Shown here: one piece after another, positions 15,334 to 24,005 of the stretch
Layout of the letters: every line of letters starts with the position of its first letter
Position numbering within the stretch: position 1 is the stretch's first letter
Assembly (NCBI GenBank): GCA_016931935.1
Contig: JAFGDW010000146.1
Span: 1 to 32,539 of the forward strand
DNA length: 32,539 nt
Source: Candidatus Zhuqueibacterota bacterium
Lineage (GTDB): Bacteria; Zhuqueibacterota; Zhuqueibacteria; Thermofontimicrobiales; Thiofontviventaceae
Direction of reading: 5' to 3'
Notes under the pieces: generated by a model
What the model saw: only the letters and a program-made list of their open reading frames with translations
Told to the model about the DNA's origin: nothing
Database searches by the model: none
Program-made: the position numbers and the translations under genes

Positions 15334-16332
15334 TTATTTTTTAAACCATTTAGGAAAAAACTTAATAAGACCTTTTAGAAAACCAGACCCATAAGAAACG
15401 TGGAGTGTCGCAAACGTAATGGGCAGCAGGTAAAAATATCTAAAACCAACCCGTCTGCAAATTGATACTGAATTTATTAATGCAGCCGTCAGATAAAGTG
15501 ATACAACGGTTAAAGCAATATATCCAAAACGAACACTCATTGGCACTAAAAATAATGAGAATAAATTTATTGATACAAATCCGGCCGGAACAAAATGTCG
15601 CAGGCTTAGTTGCCCCGGATGCTTTTGGAAATTTCGGACTTTATAATATCCATAAACAAAATACTGTCGCCACAGTGCTTTCAGGGATGGTCGTACATAA
15701 TAGTAGGAGCGAATTTCCGGGTTGAAATAAATTGTGCCGCCAAACTTCCGCAATCGAAAATTAAACTCATCATCCTGGTTCTTTACCATTTCTTCATCAA
15801 AATAACCGATTTTATCGAATACATCTTTGTTGTAACACGGATAGGCCAGATGCGCAACGAATCCTGCCTTTTGATTTTCGCGTAGTGCAGAATCACCAAT
15901 TCCAAACGTCGAACGCATCGCCAGCATGATTGTGTTTGCTGAATCAGAGTTGGCAATGCAGTCAATGCGGCCACCGACACAATCGGCGCCAACGCGATCG
16001 AGTGTTTCAACATTTTTTCGAACAAAATCCGGATCTGCAAAACCGTGAGCGCTAATAATGACAACCACGTCGCCACGACTTTTCTTAATGCCTTCATTAA
16101 GCGCAAATGGCACTGTACGATTCGGATTATCGACGAGATGAAGATTGCGATTGGTTTTGGCTATTTCAAGTACCTTCTCCCGGGTACCATCTGTTGACAT
16201 GCCATCAACTATTAAAATTTCATATAATTCTTTTGGATAGTCCTGGCTCAACATGGAATTGATGCAATGTTCAATAAAATTTATTTCGTTATACGCCGGC
16301 ACTATCACGGAGACGATTTTATTATTATTCAT
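15334..16332 (-). CDS. Family 2 glycosyltransferase, ExoA-like, with C-terminal membrane segments
   Basis: This inverting GT-A glycosyltransferase has 332 residues. VSVIVPAYNE (about 7-16) and LIVDGMSTDGTREK (about 40-53) form the nucleotide-binding start. HGFADPDFVRKNVETL follows the DxD region. KNQDDEFNFRLRKFGGTI carries the acceptor/catalytic ED-like and (R/Q)xxRW-like region. Two to three hydrophobic segments at about 245-310 (VPAGFVSINLFSLFLVPM, FGYIALTVVSLYLTAALI) anchor it to the inner membrane. The overall layout resembles succinoglycan ExoA-type transferases that extend undecaprenyl-linked oligosaccharide. The gene follows the upstream GT4 by 1 bp, implying coupling. Sugar specificity cannot be stated. 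Confidence 0.88.
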   Translation of the reverse strand: MNNNKIVSVIVPAYNEINFIEHCINSMLSQDYPKELYEILIVDGMSTDGTREKVLEIAKTNRNLHLVDNPNRTVPFALNEGIKKSRGDVVVIISAHGFADPDFVRKNVETLDRVGADCVGGRIDCIANSDSANTIMLAMRSTFGIGDSALRENQKAGFVAHLAYPCYNKDVFDKIGYFDEEMVKNQDDEFNFRLRKFGGTIYFNPEIRSYYYVRPSLKALWRQYFVYGYYKVRNFQKHPGQLSLRHFVPAGFVSINLFSLFLVPMSVRFGYIALTVVSLYLTAALINSVSICRRVGFRYFYLLPITFATLHVSYGSGFLKGLIKFFPKWFKK

Positions 16333-16333
16333 A

Positions 16334-17470
16334 CTAACTTATCCTGTTGTTGATATAGCTTGAGTAAACATCCAAATGTTTTTTTGTAATCGTTTCCATC
16401 GAAAAATTCCTGGCAATTGTTTCTTCGGCAGCCTTGCCCATTCGATGGGCTAAATCCGGATTATCAAACACCGTTTCAATTGCGTCTGCCAACGCTTCCG
16501 GTTTTTGCGGTGGAACGAGTAATCCATTGCGTTCATGTTCAATAATATCCAAAGCGCCACTTACCGCAGTGACCGCAATCGTAGAACCAATCGACATGGC
16601 TTCAAGTAATGCAATTGGCAGCCCCTCATAATTCGATGCCATGACAAATAAATCGGCAGTCTTCAGATAAGGAAACACATCCTCAATCATTCCCCAAAAT
16701 TTGATGCGGGAGGAAATATCCAGATTTCTGGCAAGCGACTCAAGTTCCTGCCGGAAATAACCATCGCCCACAATCCATAGTTGACAATCGTCGCGTCGCT
16801 CGCACACATGTTTCCACGCGGGTAATAATGTCTCCAGACCCTTGTGAACCGGAACCAAACGTCCAACAAACACCGCAATTTTTGAATAATTTGTTCCATT
16901 ACTTTTTTCAATCCGTTGGATATTTTCCGGCGATACAACACCGTATGGGATGCGAACAATCTTTTCTTTGGGAATTTTCAGATCGAGCAGAAAATTTTCG
17001 ATCTCAGAACTAATAGCAATAAAACATGTCGCCAGCTTGATTGAATTCCATACAAACAGTCTTCGTAAATAATTTTTGTAATTGTGACTGTATGTTTCAC
17101 ATCCCGGTAAATGAACAAACACGTTAAAATTAAATATCGTTCCGAGAATTGCTATCATTGCGGCTGTGCTGCCAACACCATGAATATGTAATAATCGTAT
17201 ATTTTTCAAATTTCGGATGATAAACCAAAGGGTATTAAAAATGCCAACAAATTCGCCAATAATTCGCATGCCCGGATGGGGTACCCGATACACTATTATG
17301 CCATTCACACGTTCTTCGCGCTTTAATTCTTTAGTTAACTGATAGGTTAAAACAGCGACATTATGCCCCTGTCTGTCGAGTTCTTTTGCCAACCGCATAA
17401 CAAAAATTTCAGAGCCCCCAACGGCTGGATAAAAACCTTCACTATAAAAAAGAATTGTGTTCGATTTCAT
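16334..17470 (-). CDS. Family 4 glycosyltransferase
   Basis: This 378-residue retaining GT-B enzyme shows both halves of the fold. The N-terminus has FYSEGFYPAVGGSEIFVMRLA (about 8-28) with the family GGSE loop. The C-terminal domain has VFVGRLVPVHKGLETLL (about 210-226), WIVGDGYFRQEL, and DLFVMASNYEGLPIALLEAMSIG with the EX7E motif. It would transfer a sugar from a nucleotide donor to the growing glycan at the cytoplasmic face of the inner membrane. It lies 24 bp after the O-antigen ligase-like gene and 1 bp before the GT2 gene, inside the operon. Nothing looks broken. Donor and acceptor are unknown. Confidence 0.9.
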   Translation of the reverse strand: MKSNTILFYSEGFYPAVGGSEIFVMRLAKELDRQGHNVAVLTYQLTKELKREERVNGIIVYRVPHPGMRIIGEFVGIFNTLWFIIRNLKNIRLLHIHGVGSTAAMIAILGTIFNFNVFVHLPGCETYSHNYKNYLRRLFVWNSIKLATCFIAISSEIENFLLDLKIPKEKIVRIPYGVVSPENIQRIEKSNGTNYSKIAVFVGRLVPVHKGLETLLPAWKHVCERRDDCQLWIVGDGYFRQELESLARNLDISSRIKFWGMIEDVFPYLKTADLFVMASNYEGLPIALLEAMSIGSTIAVTAVSGALDIIEHERNGLLVPPQKPEALADAIETVFDNPDLAHRMGKAAEETIARNFSMETITKKHLDVYSSYINNRIS

Positions 17471-17494
17471 TTTTGGTCGTCCCCTGCGTTTCCA

Positions 17495-18829
17495 TTATGC
17501 AACAATTAAACTTTCGTTATCAACTAATTCTACACTTTCTTCATATCCCATTATTCTTTTCATTCCAAGAGCTATTCCTGTAACAATGTAAAGTTCCACA
17601 CTATAAAGCATTGGTGACGTGCCGGCTGCCAATAAATAGATGAATAATCCGATGATGAGCACATCGGGCAGCGTAAAGTTATTAGCGGGAGTTTTAATTA
17701 GTCTGTTCATTCTGCGAAGCGTGAAATAGAGCAATGCAACAAAAGTTAAAAAAATAATCAAGCCCAACGGACCTGTTTCACTCAAAATTTCCAGATAAAC
17801 ATTATGAGGCACACTTGGTACTGCAAAAAATCCCGGAGGGCCGTATTCTTGCAGCAGGCGTGGGTAATTACCAAATCCCACACCAATGACAGGTTCATCT
17901 TTTATCATTTTGATGGCCGTCGCATACAGATAAATTCGATTTTCTGATGACTCAACCATACTTTTGTCAAATGTGGAACCAATTCTATACCAAAGCGCTT
18001 TTGGCGCAGCAACTACCAGGATAATAAAAAAGGCAAGGATTGCAAACCAGTATCGTGCTTTTTTTAATTTCTGTAAAATCATAAATCCTGCTAACGATAA
18101 CGCCAAAAAACCTGTTCGCGAAAATGTAAGAATTATTGTTAGCGTCGAAAGAAAGATGCCTCCCGTGCATAATGTTTTAAATTTTGTTGAACCTTCTTTC
18201 AGAACAAAGTACAACATAAATGGGATGATAAATGCCAGCGTAATAGCCATCGCATCCGGTTGGATGCCTTTCATGTTGGATCGGTAGTATGCATATTCTC
18301 CCATGACCATTGGATCAGCATTTTCGATCCAGCTTCCGCCGAAAAAGAAGTAGCGCGACAGACTTAGAAAACATAAAATTAAACCACACAAAACGATTAC
18401 TTTGGCAAATAATTCGATGTCTTCCCTGGTCTGTACAAAATTCATAATCGCAAAGACAAGAAAGAGATATAGAATAGGCGTTTTGAAGAGAGAAACGTCT
18501 TTCGTATCGTACAAATTGTGACTTACAAATATAGCAGAAAGCAGACAAAGCAACCAAAATCCGATGATAATGTACGTTTCCGGAAAAACAAACTTGAAAC
18601 TAACTCTGCCAGTTAGATAATTAATAAACCAGCTACAAACGATAATCAATTCAATCAATATGCTCGGACTTAGTGGGCCTAACGAAGGCAGAAATTGATC
18701 AACTCGCGTAATGCAAAATACAACAAAAAATGAAACGGCCATAATGGGATTTTTTATAGAAATCCAAAAGAAAGTGCCCCCAAAAATCATTGCAATAACT
18801 ATTATTTCGATTAAGGGTATATTTGGCAT
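17495..18829 (-). CDS. O-antigen ligase/polymerase-like integral membrane protein (Wzy_C)
   Basis: This 444-residue protein has roughly ten to twelve hydrophobic segments. A large external loop lies between about residues 280 and 345 (ENRIYLYATAIKMIKDEPVIG, VGFGNYPRLL, VPHNVYLEILSETGPLGLI). That loop, with VGFGN and HNxYLxxLxExGxxG, is the signature of the Wzy_C/O-antigen ligase family. TFSRTGFLALSLAGF (about 240-255) supplies the conserved SRTG arginine. Family members join lipid-linked repeat units (Wzy) or transfer glycan to lipid A core or protein (WaaL). I cannot tell which activity applies. As the only such gene in the window, it is the candidate polymerase or ligase of this locus. Confidence 0.85.
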   Translation of the reverse strand: MPNIPLIEIIVIAMIFGGTFFWISIKNPIMAVSFFVVFCITRVDQFLPSLGPLSPSILIELIIVCSWFINYLTGRVSFKFVFPETYIIIGFWLLCLLSAIFVSHNLYDTKDVSLFKTPILYLFLVFAIMNFVQTREDIELFAKVIVLCGLILCFLSLSRYFFFGGSWIENADPMVMGEYAYYRSNMKGIQPDAMAITLAFIIPFMLYFVLKEGSTKFKTLCTGGIFLSTLTIILTFSRTGFLALSLAGFMILQKLKKARYWFAILAFFIILVVAAPKALWYRIGSTFDKSMVESSENRIYLYATAIKMIKDEPVIGVGFGNYPRLLQEYGPPGFFAVPSVPHNVYLEILSETGPLGLIIFLTFVALLYFTLRRMNRLIKTPANNFTLPDVLIIGLFIYLLAAGTSPMLYSVELYIVTGIALGMKRIMGYEESVELVDNESLIVA

Positions 18830-18858
18830 TTATATCTTGGCTCCTAAAAGTTGGTTTG

Positions 18859-18882
18859 TTTTACCATCAAGCCTCGGTAAAA
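18859..18882. repeat. Inverted repeat upstream of the ligase gene
   Basis: TTTTACC (18859-18865) and GGTAAAA (18876-18882) form a perfect 7-bp inverted repeat around a 10-nt spacer, 30 bp upstream of the ligase-like start. It could be a regulator-binding site or an mRNA hairpin. Confidence 0.4.
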
Positions 18883-18926
18883 TGTAAGGTTGCATTTTAT
18901 ACATAATATGAATTTCGGGAATCTTC

Positions 18927-18962
18927 GTTATGTTAAATACCCCTCTGTTTGACTAACATAAC
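18927..18962. repeat. Inverted repeat overlapping the end of the GT4 gene
   Basis: GTTATGTTA (18927-18935) and TAACATAAC (18954-18962) are a perfect 9-bp inverted pair with an 18-nt spacer. The right arm overlaps the stop codon of the minus-strand GT gene. The stem would form at the 3' end of that coding sequence and may stabilise or terminate the transcript. It lacks a U-tract. Confidence 0.45.
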
Positions 18963-20308
18963 ATCTCGCATGCATCAACCAGCCTGGCAGTTAAATTCTT
19001 CCGATCGAACGCTTGCAATCGAGAATTATCAATCGTTGATTCGAGTGAACCACTCTTCCATTGAGAGTAATAATGTTCAAGCGCCTTCATTATGCCATTT
19101 TCATCAGTCGGCTCAAATGAAATTCCGGCATTTAATTCATCGATGAGATCGGATGCTTCACCTTTCTTGCCAATCGCAATAATTGGTTTACCAGTGTTAA
19201 AATATTCGTACAATTTGCTTGGAATACATCCCTCGGCTTTTGCTTGTGGAAAATTGAAAATTAAAAGTATGTCACTTTTTTGCAAAAATTCCAACGCGCG
19301 ATGATGCTCGATTGCTCCCATGAGCTGAACCATTGAGGATGAACCATTATTTAGCGCTTTAAATCGCGTGTCATACGAAGGACTATAGCTTCCTATAATT
19401 CGAAGTTGTAAATCGCTTTTTATGTTGCTGTTTTTCTGAAGCAACTTTTTTAGCGAACTCAAAAACATGTCTGCCATCCCCTCATAAAGGTAACCGGTGT
19501 AGGTTATTATAAATTTTGCATCGGGGATGTTGGTTGTAGATATTGTCGAGAGTTCTGCAAAGTCTTCGGAATCGAATCCATTGGGAATGACAACCACCTT
19601 CTTTTCATCAAGGTTAGGAAATCGTTTCAAAAGTGCCTTCTTATTGGTCTGTGTATTAGCAATAATTTGACTCGCGTTATAAATTACACGCCTTTCCATT
19701 GCTGCTTCCAACCAGCGTCGATATTTTGAAATTGGAATCTGATCGTATAACCATGCATGATCGGTCCACGGATCACGAAAATCAACGATCCATTTTTTAC
19801 GTGTCAATTTCGCCAAAACAAGTCCGAGTAAATGAACCGAATGCGGCGGCGACGTCGTTATTATTACATCAGGTCGCTGCTGTAGTAAAATAGCTAACGC
19901 CCGCGGCAACGCAGTAAGTAACCAATCAACCTGATAATCGGGAATAAAAATATTAGAAAGTATCCGTGCCCCGCGACTAAATTTTGCAGATCGAGTCTGT
20001 TCCTCGTTATTATTATCTACAGGATTGGCCGATTGCTCGCGTTTAGCCGGCTTTAAGGATGCCAGTAAGTTTTCAAAAAAACTAATCATCTTAATTACAT
20101 TTATGGAAGGTATCCGCCATATTTTAACCTGATCTGAAAGTTCATTCATCAAACTCGGATTTTCAACATTTATTGGCTGATTCCGACAGGTGAGTATCAA
20201 TGGCTGCCAATTAAAATGTGGCAGATACTTCGCAAATTTGTGGGCACGAAATGCGCCTGAAAGATTATTCGGCGAAAAATAATATGTTATTATTAGAACT
20301 TTCTTCAT
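18953..20308 (-). CDS. Family 4-like glycosyltransferase
   Basis: This 451-residue GT-B protein begins VLIITYYFSPNNLSGAFRAHKFAKYL (about 4-29), the standard N-terminal strand and acceptor loop. A linker rich in charged residues (about 95-115, NPVDNNNEEQTR) is unusual and probably flexible. PDVIITTSPPHSVHLLGLVLAK and WIVDFRDPWTDHAWLYD (about 175-192) are typical of the WcfI/WlbH-like subgroup. The C-terminal domain has IITYTGYLYEGMADMFLSSL and KAEGCIPSKLYEYFNTGKPIIAI, matching the donor site. It would add one sugar to the lipid-linked repeat unit. The gene is separated by 123 bp, with two inverted repeats, from the ligase gene downstream, and by 218 bp from the GT2 gene upstream of it. It may therefore be its own transcription unit. 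Confidence 0.85.
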   Translation of the reverse strand: MKKVLIITYYFSPNNLSGAFRAHKFAKYLPHFNWQPLILTCRNQPINVENPSLMNELSDQVKIWRIPSINVIKMISFFENLLASLKPAKREQSANPVDNNNEEQTRSAKFSRGARILSNIFIPDYQVDWLLTALPRALAILLQQRPDVIITTSPPHSVHLLGLVLAKLTRKKWIVDFRDPWTDHAWLYDQIPISKYRRWLEAAMERRVIYNASQIIANTQTNKKALLKRFPNLDEKKVVVIPNGFDSEDFAELSTISTTNIPDAKFIITYTGYLYEGMADMFLSSLKKLLQKNSNIKSDLQLRIIGSYSPSYDTRFKALNNGSSSMVQLMGAIEHHRALEFLQKSDILLIFNFPQAKAEGCIPSKLYEYFNTGKPIIAIGKKGEASDLIDELNAGISFEPTDENGIMKALEHYYSQWKSGSLESTIDNSRLQAFDRKNLTARLVDACEMLC

Positions 20309-20350
20309 ATGATATTCGAATTTCTATAATATCTTCGCACGCTATAAAGT

Positions 20351-20424
20351 AAGTGAGACGTCAAACGTGAAACGTGAGACGAAAAAACATTGTTTTTTTG
20401 ACATTTCACTTTTCATGTTTCACC
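20351..20424. repeat. Imperfect intergenic palindrome
   Basis: The left half contains GTGAGACGTCAAACGTGAAACGTGAGACG followed by an A-run. The right half is a T-run followed by GACATTTCACTTTTCATGTTTCAC. GTGAAACGTGA pairs with TCATGTTTCAC at nearly every position, and the A-run pairs with the T-run, so the segment can fold into a long imperfect hairpin. It sits in the 218-bp gap between two minus-strand genes. It looks like a decayed palindromic intergenic repeat. Confidence 0.45.
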
Positions 20425-20526
20425 TTATCTAAAAGGCCAAATGGACGTTTGCCGTTGATTCGTTGCGCAGAATGCAAAAACTAAGTTGTAATACTAAACT
20501 AACTCAACGTAGTGATCAAACTATTA

Positions 20527-21423
20527 TTATTTTGAACTCAACCAGGTTAACTGGGCAAATGCGGATGTTAAATCTTCAAGTAGACCCCTGATATGATAAC
20601 GAAACCATTTCCCCATTTCAAACAGACAGAACAACCGATTTTTAAAATTCATCCGAACACGGAAAATTGCTTTTAAGTATTCATAAAACCACCGCCAGCG
20701 TGTTAGCGTTATCTTATCCTTTTTTTTAACATCAAACCAGGCGATTCGTTTGTTCAGTTCCGGATTTGAACGAACTGAGGTATTCACATGATCTCTTCTA
20801 AAAAATAACCTGGACGGCAGTTCATAAAATTGACCATGAAGGGCAAGTTCGCCCAGCAAGGTGACATCCGAAGCAACGAAACTTCCAATTAATGGAGTGC
20901 ATTTTAATGCATCCAAGCGAATTAATCCAAAAATTGGATTCCTTTCACCGACAGCGCGGAGATTTTTTTGATAATATGCAAATCGTTGAAAAGGCTCAGC
21001 AAACGGTAGATGCAGATCATCATTATAGAACTTTACTTTTTCCCCGGCTTCATCAATAATAACGGTTTGAGGGTAGCACAAAACAATATCCGAATTACTT
21101 TCCAGAATTGCTACACATTCTTCCAGATATGTTGGGGCACAGACATCATCATGTGCTGCCCATTTAAAATATTGTCCTTTTGCCAGGTTAAAGCCATGAT
21201 TGTAATTGTAAGCCGCCCCCAAATTTTTGTTGTGACGGTGATAGATAATCCGTTTATCACTTGCTGCATACTGTCGACAAATAGTCTCAGTATTATCGGT
21301 GGAAGCATTATCCGTTATAATCAGCTCGAAATCCCGAAATGTCTGATTTAGAAACGAATCGATTGCCTCCTTGAGAAAATTATCACCATTGTAAACGGGC
21401 AATCCGATACTAACTTTAGGCAT
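20527..21423 (-). CDS. Family 2 glycosyltransferase
   Basis: This 298-residue GT-A protein opens with KVSIGLPVYNGDNFLKEAIDSFLNQTF (about 3-29), then LIITDNASTDNTETI (about 34-48). YKWAAHDDVCAPTYLE-type sequence (about 88-102) gives the acidic metal/nucleotide motif in the place of DxD. The C-terminal region is amphipathic and rich in Trp, Arg and Lys without a clear membrane helix. It belongs to the WcaA/SpsA-like group. It would transfer a sugar from a nucleotide donor to the repeat unit on the cytoplasmic face. It starts 16 bp after the methyltransferase stop and is probably cotranscribed with the methyltransferases. Confidence 0.88.
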   Translation of the reverse strand: MPKVSIGLPVYNGDNFLKEAIDSFLNQTFRDFELIITDNASTDNTETICRQYAASDKRIIYHRHNKNLGAAYNYNHGFNLAKGQYFKWAAHDDVCAPTYLEECVAILESNSDIVLCYPQTVIIDEAGEKVKFYNDDLHLPFAEPFQRFAYYQKNLRAVGERNPIFGLIRLDALKCTPLIGSFVASDVTLLGELALHGQFYELPSRLFFRRDHVNTSVRSNPELNKRIAWFDVKKKDKITLTRWRWFYEYLKAIFRVRMNFKNRLFCLFEMGKWFRYHIRGLLEDLTSAFAQLTWLSSK

Positions 21424-21439
21424 TATATCCAGTGCTGAT

Positions 21440-22597
21440 TTAAAGGGTAATTAATTGGCAGGCGATATCCATGTCGTGCAGCATATTCTTAACTTCCTGG
21501 TGATAAACACCATTCGCCAGAATAACAACATCGGGATCACAATCTTTCAGTTTGGAGGGACCAATAATTTGTTGGCCTGAGCCTGGTATGAATTTTCTTA
21601 GTTTGCGTGGATTTAGATCGACAATATATTTAATGTGCCCGGTCGCTTTTAGCGTATTTAAAAACGTCACACCTTTTGATCCAGCACCCCATAACACGAC
21701 ATTCTTATCAGAATTAGAATATGATGCCAATTTCGTTTTTAAGGAATTGATTTTATTATTATATTTTTCAGTGAAACCGACAATATTTTCCCTGAATTGC
21801 GTTGTGTTGACCTTTGGTAGATTATTATTCGATTTATAAATTGCATCGAGGGAAATATACTGTCCATTAAAACTGCTGACTAAATTACTTATGTCAAATC
21901 CGCTTAAATTAAATAAATAACGGATTGAATCAATGCTAAAATATGAAAAATGCTCATAAATGATATCCCAAATTCCAAGTTTTTCCAACGTGAATGCCAC
22001 ATTTGGAACCTCAAAATATATCATCAAATCCTTTTTGTTACCAGTGGAATTTAAAAGCATTTCAATAAACGGTTTTGGTTCATGAATATGCTCGAGGACA
22101 TGTCGGCATACTATGAAATCTGCATCAAGTTCAGAATATTTCTCAGAATAAAAATCTTTTATAAAAGTAATATTCGATTTCGATTGTTGTGAGTCAACGC
22201 TCTGGATAAAATTCGGATCAAAACCGGTGCAGCTATTATTGCCGTAATCACAGAGCAATTGCAAAAATTCACCTTTCCCACAGCCAATTTCGACAATCTG
22301 TTTATTATGCAAATCGTAAGCCGAAATTAATCGCTGTGCCAGGTTTTCTGCATAATTTTGAAAGTGGGGCGAGAAATGCAATGAATTTTCATAGTTTTGC
22401 TGATATTCCATCAAATCCGGATTGAAAGCAGCATTGAACACATGATTGCAGGAATTGCAATATGTGAGTGCAATATCACTTCGCGGCGCATTAACTGCGT
22501 CATTATAGCTCTCGAAAAGGATATTACAATGAACAGGTACATCATATATTTCGATAAATATTTCACATTCACGACTATTACATACTGGACAATTCAT
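21440..22597 (-). CDS. Sugar C-methyltransferase-like SAM enzyme (copy 2)
   Basis: This 385-residue three-part protein begins with a zinc-binding domain with CPVCNS and TYCNSCNHVFNAAF (Cys pairs near residues 3/6 and 47/50). A class I methyltransferase core follows, with the SAM glycine loop VEIGCGKGEF (about 100-109). The motif IYEHFSYFS (about 177-185) supplies a Glu-His pair placed like the catalytic pair of TcaB9-type deoxysugar C-methyltransferases. The C-terminal Rossmann-like domain begins VVLWGAGSKGVTFL (about 300-313) and carries PGSGQQI. These enzymes C-methylate NDP-deoxysugars in antibiotic or O-antigen biosynthesis. It is a tandem paralogue of the next gene upstream. A role making a branched sugar for this glycan is inferred. 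Confidence 0.85.
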   Translation of the reverse strand: MNCPVCNSRECEIFIEIYDVPVHCNILFESYNDAVNAPRSDIALTYCNSCNHVFNAAFNPDLMEYQQNYENSLHFSPHFQNYAENLAQRLISAYDLHNKQIVEIGCGKGEFLQLLCDYGNNSCTGFDPNFIQSVDSQQSKSNITFIKDFYSEKYSELDADFIVCRHVLEHIHEPKPFIEMLLNSTGNKKDLMIYFEVPNVAFTLEKLGIWDIIYEHFSYFSIDSIRYLFNLSGFDISNLVSSFNGQYISLDAIYKSNNNLPKVNTTQFRENIVGFTEKYNNKINSLKTKLASYSNSDKNVVLWGAGSKGVTFLNTLKATGHIKYIVDLNPRKLRKFIPGSGQQIIGPSKLKDCDPDVVILANGVYHQEVKNMLHDMDIACQLITL

Positions 22598-22651
22598 GAT
22601 TGAAAACTTTCAAATTGAGTAAAAATGTCTCGGATTGATCGACAACTTTGA

Positions 22652-23830
22652 TTATACATGCATTATATGTGGAGCGAGTCCCATTTCATGTAAATCCTTT
22701 TCAATTTCATTACAATAAATGGGATTCATAACAATAACAACATCCGGTTTATAATTCTTTAAAAATGCCGGTTCCTTAATCTGATGTCCGGACCCTGCCA
22801 AAAACGTATTGTTTTTGTACGGATTAATATCGATGGCATATTCAATTTCATCTGTTATACCTAATGAAGTCAAAAATGCCACTGCTTTTGAACCACCGCC
22901 CCAAAGTACAACCCGTTTTGCATCTGCTTTTGATTTTTTTAAAAAATTCTTCCATTCATTCATTTTATCTCGGCAATTATTCAAAAAGAATGTCACATTA
23001 TTTTTTATTTCCTGCAAATCATCTTCAGCAGGCAAAAATTCTCTACTCGAATTTTGCGGGCGGGCAGCAATCATTGAGTATTGATCATCATAATCATTCC
23101 ACAAATCTATCACATCAAAATTACATTTCCTGAACAAACGCGCTAAAGAACCAGGACTAAAATATGAACAGTGTTCATAATAGATATCCCAGAATGCCAG
23201 GTCTTTCAGAACGCGATGGACATTTGGTATTTGGAAAAAGACGATTGTGTCCTGTCGATCACCAATTGAATTTCTAACAGTGCTAATGAATTTATGAGTA
23301 TCCTGAATATGCTCCAATGTCATTTTACAACAGATAAAATCAGCTTTGTAATTACTATACTTTTCCGAGTAGAAATCTTTTATAAAGGTGACCTGTTCTC
23401 CCATATCGCTTTGATTTCGCTCGGGGATATAGGCCGGATCAAATCCAATTCCCCGATTATTGCCCAACTTGCACAGCATCGTCAAAAACTCGCCTTTGCC
23501 ACAGCCAATTTCAATAACATCCTTGTTGTGTAAATCGAACCGTTCTATCAACGAGTTAGCCAGGCGATGATGAAATGCGTTAAAAGTTGAAGAAAAACCT
23601 TGCGTTTCTTCATACTCAGATGAGTATTCGTGCAAAGACGGATTAAATGCAGTGTTAAAAATAAAACCACAATCTTCACATAATGCCAATCGAATATCAC
23701 CTTTGGTATAGGTTACAGCCTTTTCACGATTTGGCATTAACAAAACACTATGAACAGGAATCTGTGACACTTCATAAAACAACGATAATTTGTCGGATAA
23801 ACAATTATAACACATCAATTGATTCTGCAT
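22652..23830 (-). CDS. Sugar C-methyltransferase-like SAM enzyme (copy 1)
   Basis: It has the same architecture as the neighbouring copy: Cys pairs CYNC and CEDCGFIFNTAF, the SAM loop IEIGCGKGEFL, IYYEHCSYFS with the Glu-His pair, and a C-terminal domain starting VVLWGGGSKAVAFL with AGSGHQI. Identity between the copies looks high in the motifs and moderate elsewhere, so they probably diverged after a tandem duplication, perhaps methylating different substrates. Start: the open frame begins at TTG 23866, but ATG 23830 lies where the family starts, just before MQNQLMCYNC, with a weak AGAAG upstream. It is the first gene after the 176-bp repeat-containing gap that follows the radical SAM gene. 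Confidence 0.85.
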   Translation of the reverse strand: MQNQLMCYNCLSDKLSLFYEVSQIPVHSVLLMPNREKAVTYTKGDIRLALCEDCGFIFNTAFNPSLHEYSSEYEETQGFSSTFNAFHHRLANSLIERFDLHNKDVIEIGCGKGEFLTMLCKLGNNRGIGFDPAYIPERNQSDMGEQVTFIKDFYSEKYSNYKADFICCKMTLEHIQDTHKFISTVRNSIGDRQDTIVFFQIPNVHRVLKDLAFWDIYYEHCSYFSPGSLARLFRKCNFDVIDLWNDYDDQYSMIAARPQNSSREFLPAEDDLQEIKNNVTFFLNNCRDKMNEWKNFLKKSKADAKRVVLWGGGSKAVAFLTSLGITDEIEYAIDINPYKNNTFLAGSGHQIKEPAFLKNYKPDVVIVMNPIYCNEIEKDLHEMGLAPHIMHV

Positions 23831-23907
23831 AATTTCTTCTACTTTGCTAATTTGGTATCCTTCCAATATTTAGTAGTGTTATAGGTTTTATTGTCTCACC
23901 ATTCATG

Positions 23908-23964
23908 CTTCGACTTCGCTCAGCATAAAGTTAAACAATTTCTTCACACTGAGCGGAGTCGAAG
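23908..23964. repeat. Palindromic intergenic repeat (REP/MITE-like)
   Basis: CTTCGACTTCGCTCAG (23908-23923) and CTGAGCGGAGTCGAAG (23949-23964) are near-perfect inverted arms of 16 bp around a 25-nt spacer. Nested inside, TTCACACT (23943-23950) and AGTGTGAA (23963-23970) form a second perfect 8-bp pair. GC content is higher than in the flanks. This is the form of short dispersed intergenic palindromes found in multiple copies in Bacteroidota-related genomes. It lies between two minus-strand genes and could also terminate or stabilise RNA. Confidence 0.7.
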
Positions 23965-24005
23965 TGTGAAAGTAGACATATCACCACCATTTATTGAATG
24001 GATAC

